A stretch of 64,000 nt of DNA from Microbacterium wangchenii (GTDB taxonomy: Bacteria > Actinomycetota > Actinomycetes > Actinomycetales > Microbacteriaceae), in assembly GCF_004564355.1 (NCBI RefSeq), contig NZ_CP038266.1:248001-312000 (forward strand), written 5' to 3'. Below the pieces are notes generated by a model. That model had not been told where the DNA came from. It made no database searches and saw only the letters and a program-made list of their open reading frames with translations. Position numbers and translations under genes: made by a program. Every line of letters begins with the position of its first letter. The first letter of the stretch is position 1. Below, one piece after another: positions 19,144-25,739 of the stretch.

Positions 19144-19644
19144 ATGAGCGCGTTCACGGTCCGGCCCGCCCGCACGGCCGACGTCCGCGGCATCCATCGG
19201 CTCCTCGACCCGTACGTCCAGCGGCGCATCCTCCTCGGCAAGGACCTCGTGGTGCTCTACGAGTCGGTGCAGCAGTTCGTCGTCGCCGAGGCCGACGGCG
19301 AGCTCATCGGCTGCGGCGCGCTCCACGTCATCTGGGAGGATCTCGCCGAGATCCGCACCCTCATCGTCGTGGACGAATGGCTGCACCGCGGTGTGGGCCG
19401 AGCACTCGTGGCCGCGCTGGAGGACGAAGCGCGCGAGCTGGGCGTGCAGCGCCTGTTCTGCCTCACGTTCGAGGTGGACTTCTTCACCCGGCGCGGCTTC
19501 GCCCCGATCGGCGAGCAGGTCGTCGACCCCGACGTGTACTCGCAGCTGGTGCGCAGCCCCGACGAGGGCGTCGCGGAGTTCCTCGACCTCGCCCACGTCA
19601 AGCCGAACACCCTGGGCAACACGCGGATGCTGAAGACGCTGTAG
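19144..19644 (+). CDS. argA: Amino-acid N-acetyltransferase (GNAT; ArgA-like, Rv2747 type)
   Basis: A 166-aa GNAT protein closely resembling the short actinobacterial N-acetylglutamate synthase (Rv2747 type), which acetylates glutamate or glutamine to start arginine synthesis. Features are RPARTADVRGIHRLLDPYV at the N-terminus, the beta4 strand LAEIRTLIVVDEWLHRGVGRALV with the acetyl-CoA loop RGVG, and the C-terminal KPNTLGNTRMLKTL. No arginine genes are nearby. Confidence 0.82.
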   Translation: MSAFTVRPARTADVRGIHRLLDPYVQRRILLGKDLVVLYESVQQFVVAEADGELIGCGALHVIWEDLAEIRTLIVVDEWLHRGVGRALVAALEDEARELGVQRLFCLTFEVDFFTRRGFAPIGEQVVDPDVYSQLVRSPDEGVAEFLDLAHVKPNTLGNTRMLKTL

Positions 19645-19702
19645 CGCGTCACACCGGGCGTGCCGCCCGGGCGCCCGGCGCTGCCGCGCCTACCCTGGGA
19701 GC

Positions 19703-20386
19703 ATGAGCGGTTCCTCTCCGCGACGGCGGCACTCTCCGGCGGTCTACCGGCGCCGTCGGCTCGTCCTCCTGCTCGTCGTGCTGCTCGTGGTGGGCGGGCT
19801 CGTGTGGCTGTTCGTCGCACAGCCGTGGCGCAGCGCCGCCCAGCCCATCGCGACGCCGAGCCCCAGCCCGTCGACCAGTCAGTCCCCTACCACCTCCCCG
19901 ACCCCGTCCGAGGCGCCCACCGAGACACCTCCGGCTGAGGGCGAGGAGGAGGTCCCCAACCCCGAGCTCACCCCGACCGCGGATGCGTGTCTGCCCGGCG
20001 ATCTCACGATCGAGGCGCTCACCGATCAGCAGGCCTACGCCGCAGGACAGAACCCGCAGCTGTCCATTCGCCTGGTCAACCGCAGCGACACCGACTGCAC
20101 GCTCAACGTCGGCACGAGCGCGCAGTCGTTCACCGTCTCCAGCGGGAGCGACGTGTGGTGGCGCTCCACCGATTGCCAGACCGAGCCCAGCGACATGATC
20201 GTGCTCCTGACGGCAGGTCAGGAGACCACGAGCTCGGCTCCGCTGACGTGGGATCGCACGCGGTCATCCGTCGACACGTGCGACGGTGACCGCCCGAGCG
20301 CGCCCGGTGGCGGAGCGACGTACCACCTCAGCGTGTCGATCGGCGGGATCGCGTCGACGAACACCGCCCCGTTCATCCTGCAATGA
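19703..20386 (+). CDS. Membrane-anchored secreted protein with Pro/Ser/Thr linker
   Basis: A 227-aa protein. A basic N-terminus precedes one transmembrane helix (LVLLLVVLLVVGGLVWLFV, residues 20-38). A low-complexity Ser/Pro/Thr linker (about 50-85) follows, then a beta-rich extracytoplasmic domain with four cysteines (ADACLPG, DTDCTLN, STDCQTE, VDTCDGD), consistent with a DUF4232-like fold. TACCCT at 19691-19696 is six bases before the ATG, so it is probably leaderless. Function unknown. Confidence 0.7.
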   Translation: MSGSSPRRRHSPAVYRRRRLVLLLVVLLVVGGLVWLFVAQPWRSAAQPIATPSPSPSTSQSPTTSPTPSEAPTETPPAEGEEEVPNPELTPTADACLPGDLTIEALTDQQAYAAGQNPQLSIRLVNRSDTDCTLNVGTSAQSFTVSSGSDVWWRSTDCQTEPSDMIVLLTAGQETTSSAPLTWDRTRSSVDTCDGDRPSAPGGGATYHLSVSIGGIASTNTAPFILQ

Positions 20387-20444
20387 CCCGGGACTTTTGT
20401 CCCCCAAACGGCGGACAGACGTGAACCGATCGGTGAAGCTACAG

Positions 20445-20600
20445 TAGATACGCTCCTGCATCCAAGGATCGCACGGCTGTCCCCAGCAGCCGGGCCCCCG
20501 GTGTTCCCCAAGCGCCCATGGCCCGCGGTCCTGCAGAACGCACGAGGCCCTCTCGAATCCGCCAGCCCCCAACTGGGGGATCCGAGAGGGCCTCCCCTTT
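20445..20600 (+). ncRNA. Candidate small non-coding RNA with C-tracts and its own terminator
   Basis: A promoter-like pair (GTGAAC at 20421-20426, 18 bases, TAGATA at 20445-20450) is followed by about 140 bases without a convincing reading frame. This ends in a strong hairpin: GAGGCCCTCTCG at 20544-20555 pairs perfectly with 20583-20594, an inner CCCCC/GGGGG stem lies within the loop, and CCCCTTTT follows. The body carries repeated C-tracts (TCCCC, GCCCCC, TCCCC, GCCCCC) in short hairpin loops. This could be an independent small RNA or an attenuator for the next gene; the latter has its own -10 box, which favours the former. It recalls C-rich-loop actinobacterial RNAs but I cannot assign a family. 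Confidence 0.45.
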
Positions 20601-20659
20601 TCCGGCAGCCGGGTGACCGCGGCTTCAGCACCGTGAGGGTGCGCCGTTAGGCTGAAGGG

Positions 20660-21064
20660 ATGCCGGGGAAGAAGGGGCGCAAGGACGCCGAGCTGGAGTT
20701 CCGCAACACGGTGCTGGCCGATGCGCTGCAGACGCAGGACATGGCAGCCGTCGCCTTCGCGCTGCGCCACGGGCCCACCGTGGTGCCGCTCCTGCGGGTG
20801 GGTGCCCGGGACAACCCGCTGGATTCCGGCGAGGTCTGGACCTACCGTGACCCCGACACCGGCGACATCGCCCTCCTGCTCTTCAGCGACGCGGCACACA
20901 AGCCCGCGACGCTGCCACCGGGGGTCGCGCTGCAGTCTCCCGCCTGGCTGCGCGCATTCCTGCAGGCCCACAGCGATCGCATCACGACGGTCTTCTTCGA
21001 CATCGCCGGTCCGCATCCCCTGCAGGCGACGCCTGCGGATCTGCTTGCCGCGCTCGACCTCTGA
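20660..21064 (+). CDS. SseB-like hypothetical protein
   Basis: A 134-aa protein. It opens with a basic MPGKKGRKDAE, then helices and strands including HGPTVVPLLRV, ALLLFSDAAHKPATLPPGVALQSPAWLRAFLQAH and a terminal PHPLQATPADLLAALDL. The order resembles the SseB N-terminal domain, a family without a clear activity in actinobacteria. TAGGCT at 20648-20653 lies six bases before the ATG (leaderless). Assignment is tentative. Confidence 0.6.
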   Translation: MPGKKGRKDAELEFRNTVLADALQTQDMAAVAFALRHGPTVVPLLRVGARDNPLDSGEVWTYRDPDTGDIALLLFSDAAHKPATLPPGVALQSPAWLRAFLQAHSDRITTVFFDIAGPHPLQATPADLLAALDL

Positions 21065-21135
21065 CCCGCTCAGGGAAGCGGCGACACTCCGCGTGAACTC
21101 GCGCGGACGCGGTCTGAGGTGGCAGACTCGGCCGG

Positions 21136-21264
21136 ATGGAGTACCTCCTCGTCGGCGTCGTGTGCGCCGCAGGCCTCGTCCTACCGGTCGTCCTGGGCTT
21201 CGCGCAGCAGCAGCAGCGCCGCCGCCGCACCGGTCCTCCCGGCCGTTCGCACGGCGCCTTCTGA
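21136..21264 (+). CDS. Very small membrane protein (42 aa)
   Basis: Reads MEYLLVGVVCAAGLVLPVVL, then GFAQQQQRRRR and a short tail. It has one N-terminal transmembrane helix and a basic cytoplasmic end, typical of real small membrane proteins. CAGACT at 21123-21128 may serve as a -10 for a leaderless message. It is shorter than usual annotation limits and of unknown function. Confidence 0.5.
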   Translation: MEYLLVGVVCAAGLVLPVVLGFAQQQQRRRRTGPPGRSHGAF

Positions 21265-21318
21265 CCGACCCTCGACAGCTTCAGGGGTCGACCCGGGTTC
21301 CGTGGGAAGCCGAGGCGC

Positions 21319-22683
21319 TCAGAAGTCCGGGACGTCGCCGGGGTCGGCGCGGCGACGGGTCTGCAGGTCGCGGAGTGCGCGATCGATCGAGCGCGAGGAC
21401 GCGTCGAGCACCGTGTGATACCCCAGACGGGATGCCTCGCCCGCGCGCTGTGCGGACTGGGTGACGGGCCGGATCTCACCCGTCAGCGTCAGCTCTCCGA
21501 TGGCGGCCGTGCGGTGGGAGATCGTATGGTCGCGCACGGCGTTGGCCACCGCGATGGCGATGGCGAGGTCGGCGGCCGGCTCGACGAGGCGCACGCCCCC
21601 CACCGTCGAGACGTAGACGTCCTTGTCCGACACCTTCACACGCGCCCTCCGCTCCAGCACCGCGAGCACCATCGCCACACGCGCCGAGTCGACGCCGTTC
21701 ACGACGCGGCGCGGGTTGGGGGCGGTCGTGTCGATCGTGAGCGCCTGCACCTCCACCGGCAGCGCGCGCCGGCCCTCCAACGCAATGGTCACGCACGTGC
21801 CGGGAACGGGATCGCCGTGGCCGAGGAACAGCGCGCTGGGGTCGGGCACCTCGGCGATCCCCGCACCGGTCATGTCGAAGCATCCGACCTCGTCGGTGGG
21901 GCCGAACCGGTTCTTCAGGGCGCGCACGAAACGCAGCGACGTCTGCCGGTCGCCCTCGAACTGGCACACGACGTCGACGAGGTGCTCGAGGATGCGGGGG
22001 CCGGCGATGGAGCCGTCCTTCGTCACGTGCCCCACGATGATGACCGGCAGCGCACGCTCCTTCGCCACACGGATGAGCGTGGATGCCACTTCCCGCACCT
22101 GGCTCGGCTGGCCGGCGGCTCCGTCGCTCAGCGCCGACGACACCGTCTGCACGGAGTCGACGATGAGCAGCTCGGGCCGCACCTCGTCGATGTGCCCGAG
22201 GATGGTGGCCAGATCGGTCTCCGCCGCCAGGTACAGCTCGTCGTGCAGCGCTCCGGTCCGCTCGGCACGCAGCCGCACCTGCGCGGTGGACTCCTCCGCA
22301 CTGGCATACAGGACCCGGCGACCGGCGCGCGCGCTCTGCGCCGCCACTTCCAGGAGCAGTGTCGACTTGCCCACGCCCGGCTCGCCGCTGAGCAGGATGG
22401 CGGCGCCGGGGACGACGCCGCCGCCGAGGACGCGGTCGAACTCGCCCACACCGCTCGTGCGGCGCGGCGCATCCTGGGTGTCGATCGCGGTGATCGGACG
22501 TGCGCTCCTCGAGGCGCCGGGGGCGACGGCGGCCACCGTGCGGGTGATCCCGGTCTGCTCGGCGGCTTCCACGACGGTGCCCCACTGCTGGCACTCACCG
22601 CAGCGGCCGACCCACTTGAGGGTCGTCCACCCGCACTCGGTGCACCGGTACGGCACGGTCGTGGAGGGCTTTCGCGCGGGCAT
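21319..22683 (-). CDS. radA: DNA repair protein RadA
   Basis: A 454-aa RecA-like DNA helicase involved in recombination intermediates. It has an N-terminal C4 zinc finger (CTEC at 14-17 and CGEC at 28-31), Walker A GEPGVGKST near residue 103, the RadA-specific KNRFG motif near 260, and a C-terminal Lon-like domain (VYVSTVGGVRLVEPAADLAIAIAVANA). Length and domain order are standard. Confidence 0.96.
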   Translation of the reverse strand: MPARKPSTTVPYRCTECGWTTLKWVGRCGECQQWGTVVEAAEQTGITRTVAAVAPGASRSARPITAIDTQDAPRRTSGVGEFDRVLGGGVVPGAAILLSGEPGVGKSTLLLEVAAQSARAGRRVLYASAEESTAQVRLRAERTGALHDELYLAAETDLATILGHIDEVRPELLIVDSVQTVSSALSDGAAGQPSQVREVASTLIRVAKERALPVIIVGHVTKDGSIAGPRILEHLVDVVCQFEGDRQTSLRFVRALKNRFGPTDEVGCFDMTGAGIAEVPDPSALFLGHGDPVPGTCVTIALEGRRALPVEVQALTIDTTAPNPRRVVNGVDSARVAMVLAVLERRARVKVSDKDVYVSTVGGVRLVEPAADLAIAIAVANAVRDHTISHRTAAIGELTLTGEIRPVTQSAQRAGEASRLGYHTVLDASSRSIDRALRDLQTRRRADPGDVPDF

Positions 22684-22759
22684 GCCTCCAGGCTACGCGT
22701 GCCCACCGACAGCGCTCCCGCGGAGTCTCCCCGCGCTTCTGTAGAGGCGCGGAGTCGCA

Positions 22760-22777
22760 TGTGGTAACGTTGCCACA
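22760..22777. promoter_or_regulatory. LacI-type operator A
   Basis: TGTGGTAACGTTGCCACA is a near-perfect 18-bp palindrome (8 of 9 half-site positions pair) with the central CG typical of LacI/GalR sites. It lies about 85 bases upstream of the first Gfo/Idh/MocA gene. Similar sites occur at 28404, 34735 and 39898. Confidence 0.75.
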
Positions 22778-22860
22778 ATTTCGCAGCGCTCCCCGCCCCG
22801 CGGAGGAGCACGAGCCCCGATCCGATGATGGGCAGACGTCCATCCAGAGGAGTGCAGAGC

Positions 22861-23868
22861 GTGACCGAGGACGTCATCGGCGTGGGGGTCGCGGGCTTCT
22901 GGCACGTGCATGCGGACGACTACGCGCGCGAAACCGAGGCTCATCCGGGAACCCGCGTGGCCGCCGCGTGGGATGACGCACCGGGCCGGGCCCGGGAGGG
23001 CGCGGCGCGCTGGGACGTCGAGCGCGCCGAGAGCCTCGACGCGCTGCTCGCGCACCCGGGCGTCGACGCGATCACCGTCACGACCGCCACCGCCGACCAC
23101 ACCGGCGTCATCGGGCGGGCGATCGAGGCGGGCAAGCACGTCTTCACCGAGAAGCTCCTGGCGCCCACAGTGGCGGAGTCGCAGCGACTCGCCGACGCGG
23201 CCGCAGCCAAGGGCGTGGCGCTCGTGGTGTCGCTGCCGCAGCTGACGAACCCGGTGATGGTCGCCGCCGCCGACCTCGTCGACCGGGGCACGCTCGGCGC
23301 CGTCACCTACGCCCGCGTGCGGATGGCGCACGACGGCTGGCTCACCGGATCGCTGCCCGACCGCTTCGCCGACCCCGTCGCCGCCATCGGCGGGGCGTTC
23401 ACCGACCTCGGCTGCCACCCCGCGTACCTCGTCCAGCGCCTGCTCGGCGCGTATCCGGAGAGGGTGTCGGCGGTCTACACGCGCGTCACCGGCCGCGAGG
23501 TCGAGGACAACGCCGTGGTCGTCGCGGCCTACCCCGACGGGGCCCTCGGTGTCGCCGAGGCCAGCTTCGTCACCACGCCCGGAGCGCTGGCGATGGAGGT
23601 GCGCGGCACCGAAGCGTCGCTGCTCCACGGATTCGGCAGAGGCGGACTGCACGCCAAGGGCGGGCCCTTCGGCGACGAATGGGTCCCCGTGCCGCTGCAT
23701 CCGCCGCCGCCCACCCCGTTCGAGCTGTGGGTGGACGCCATCCGCGGGCGAGCGGATGCCTCCGCCAACGTGTCGGCCGCGATCGACCTCACGCGGTTCA
23801 TCGTCGCCGCCAACACCGCCGCCGCCGCGAATCCGCGTGCCGGCTTCGACCCGGAAGGACCCTCATGA
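22861..23868 (+). CDS. Gfo/Idh/MocA family oxidoreductase 1
   Basis: A 335-aa NAD(P)-dependent sugar or inositol dehydrogenase-like enzyme. The N-terminal Rossmann motif is degenerate (GVGVAGFWHVHADDYARE instead of GxGxxG). EAGKHVFTEKLLAPTVAES carries the conserved Lys (EKL instead of the usual EKP), and GGAFTDLGCHPAYLVQRLLG holds the family D-xxx-H motif. The GTG start is fixed by AGAGGAG at 22846-22852. It overlaps the next gene by ATGA. Operator A upstream places it in the island regulon. Confidence 0.85.
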   Translation: MTEDVIGVGVAGFWHVHADDYARETEAHPGTRVAAAWDDAPGRAREGAARWDVERAESLDALLAHPGVDAITVTTATADHTGVIGRAIEAGKHVFTEKLLAPTVAESQRLADAAAAKGVALVVSLPQLTNPVMVAAADLVDRGTLGAVTYARVRMAHDGWLTGSLPDRFADPVAAIGGAFTDLGCHPAYLVQRLLGAYPERVSAVYTRVTGREVEDNAVVVAAYPDGALGVAEASFVTTPGALAMEVRGTEASLLHGFGRGGLHAKGGPFGDEWVPVPLHPPPPTPFELWVDAIRGRADASANVSAAIDLTRFIVAANTAAAANPRAGFDPEGPS

Positions 23869-24881
23869 CCGGCAAGGTGCGGATCGGACTCATCGGCGCG
23901 GGCGGCATCGCCGGCGCGCATGTCGACGGGTACCGCCGGAACCCCGAGACCGTGGAGCTCGTGGCGGTCGCCGACCCCGTCCGGGAGAGCGCGGAGAAGC
24001 GCCGCGGGAGCGCCGGCGTGCGCATCTTCGCGGACTATCGCGAGATGATCGCCGCCGGCGGGCTGGATGCGGTGGACATCTGCCTGCCGCACCACCTCCA
24101 CGCCGACGCGGTCATCGCCGCCGCCGACGCGGGTCTGCACGTGCTGTGCGAGAAGCCCCTGTGCCTGACTCTGGAGGAAGCGGGGGCGATCACCCGGGCG
24201 GTGGAGCGCAGCGGGGTCACGGTGATGTGCGCGCACAACCAGCTCTTCCTGCCCGCCGTCGCCGAGGCCAAGCGCCTCATCGACAGCGGCGCGCTCGGCC
24301 GCGTGTACGAGGTGCGCACGACCGACAGCTTCTTCAACGACTTCACGCCGGAGAGCATGGGATGGCGCGCGCGTGCGGAGACCTCCGGGGGCGGCGAGCT
24401 CATCGACACCGGCTACCACCCGCTCTACCTCATGCAGCACCTCGCCGGGGGAGCCCCGGTGGAGGTCGCCGCGATGCTCTCGCGCCACCGCCTCGAGTTC
24501 ATGGAGGGCGAGGATTCCGCGCAGGTGCTCGTCCGCTACGACAACGGGGTGGTGGGTCACGTCGTCACCAGCTGGGCGTACGAGCCGGCCCTGGGGACGG
24601 AGAAGTTCTCGCTCGTGGCCGAGCGGGGTTCGCTGAGCTCGGACGGCATCACACTCACCTACCGGGTGCGGGGCGAAGCGCCGGTGACGCGCGAGTTCGC
24701 TCCCGTGCACGAATTCGAAGCCGAGGTGGGCCACTTCGCCGACAGCGTGCGCAACGGCACGCGCCCGATCCAGACCCACGAGGAGGGGATCGATGTGCTC
24801 GGGGTGATCCTCGCGGCCTACGAGTCCTCCCTCACCGGCTCGATCGCGCGCGTCGGGGCGCACCCCGTCGGGCATCGCTGA
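23865..24881 (+). CDS. Gfo/Idh/MocA family oxidoreductase 2
   Basis: A 338-aa oxidoreductase with a canonical VRIGLIGAGGIAGAHVDGYRRNP nucleotide-binding motif, HVLCEKPLCLTLEEA with the catalytic EKP lysine, and GGGELIDTGYHPLYLMQHLAGG for the D-xxx-H active-site motif. It is co-transcribed and coupled with oxidoreductase 1. Paired enzymes of this family often oxidise and then epimerise or cleave a sugar (retaining GH4/GH109-like chemistry is also possible); the substrate is unknown. Both are probably cytosolic. Confidence 0.88.
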   Translation: MTGKVRIGLIGAGGIAGAHVDGYRRNPETVELVAVADPVRESAEKRRGSAGVRIFADYREMIAAGGLDAVDICLPHHLHADAVIAAADAGLHVLCEKPLCLTLEEAGAITRAVERSGVTVMCAHNQLFLPAVAEAKRLIDSGALGRVYEVRTTDSFFNDFTPESMGWRARAETSGGGELIDTGYHPLYLMQHLAGGAPVEVAAMLSRHRLEFMEGEDSAQVLVRYDNGVVGHVVTSWAYEPALGTEKFSLVAERGSLSSDGITLTYRVRGEAPVTREFAPVHEFEAEVGHFADSVRNGTRPIQTHEEGIDVLGVILAAYESSLTGSIARVGAHPVGHR

Positions 24882-24905
24882 GGCCTCGTCCGCTCCGCTG
24901 CGGCC

Positions 24906-25607
24906 TCATACCTTCTCGGGCTCGGCCCGCGGCAGGGCGAGCTGGGCCAGCAGCACCTCGGCGAGGTCGCGGGGCCGCTCGATCTGCGGCCATCTCCCCG
25001 ACGGCAGATCCACGAGCGTGAGGTCGGAGATGCGGGCGAGCTCGCGGACCGGATCGATGCCGGCGGCCACCCACCGGCGCACATCGTCGGTGGTGAACTC
25101 CGTCGCCACGACCGTGGCGGGTACCGCGAAGCGCCGATCGTCGGTGAGGCGCTGCACGGCGTCGAGCACGTGGGAGGCGTTCTCGCTCATGCGCCGGTGC
25201 AGTCCGCCCAGACCGGGATCCACGGCGCTCAACCCTGCGGTGTGGGTCGTGACCCCGCGGGCGTCCACCGTGAACCCGCTCAGCACTCGCGCCCCGTCCG
25301 CGCTCGGGAACCCGCCGACGTGGATGGCGCGGGCGACGCCGTCGGGGCGCTGACTGACCGCCGCGTGCACGAGCCCGCACGCTTCGGCATGGCCGACCAC
25401 GACGACCTTCCCCTCGCACTGGTCGATCGCGGTGACGATGGCGGCCACGTGATCGGCGAGCCAGATGCCGTTGCGGTTCGCGGTGCGCGAGTGCAGTCCC
25501 TGCAGCGTCAGCGCGGACGGGCGGTGGCCCGCCGCGGCCAGCAGCTCGGAGACATCCGCCCAGGAGGAGGCGTCGAGCCACAGGCCGGGAACCAGGATGA
25601 CATCCAT
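24906..25607 (-). CDS. Alpha/beta hydrolase-fold protein lacking the nucleophile serine
   Basis: A 233-aa alpha/beta-hydrolase-like protein (VILVPGLWLDASSWADV at the N-terminus, typical of the esterase EstC-like group). At the nucleophile elbow it reads VVVVGHAEACG instead of GHSxGG: the serine position is alanine. It may be a non-catalytic or rewired homologue. Start at 25607 is supported by AGGAGG five bases upstream. It follows the GH38 gene in the same direction after 132 bases and may share its transcript. Confidence 0.72.
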   Translation of the reverse strand: MDVILVPGLWLDASSWADVSELLAAAGHRPSALTLQGLHSRTANRNGIWLADHVAAIVTAIDQCEGKVVVVGHAEACGLVHAAVSQRPDGVARAIHVGGFPSADGARVLSGFTVDARGVTTHTAGLSAVDPGLGGLHRRMSENASHVLDAVQRLTDDRRFAVPATVVATEFTTDDVRRWVAAGIDPVRELARISDLTLVDLPSGRWPQIERPRDLAEVLLAQLALPRAEPEKV

Positions 25608-25739
25608 CGCACCTCCTCGCCGGCGATTCCTCGCCGCACCGACATGCTCGCGCAGCCCCGGCCCCGGCGGAAGGGCTTGTGCCCCCGGGACGCCTGTGGG
25701 GTCACCGGCGGCCCGTGGCATCCGTGACGCCGGGCGGGC

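Noticed and set aside
17337..19706. 789-codon plus-strand frame opposite the flavoprotein gene
   Set aside because: Antisense to a clearly real reductase and overlapping the clpC terminator and the argA-like gene; composition is Arg/Gly/Pro-rich without motifs.
20457..20600. Assigning the C-rich transcript to the known 6C RNA family
   Set aside because: The loops do not show two six-cytosine hairpins in the layout I remember; kept only as an unassigned candidate.
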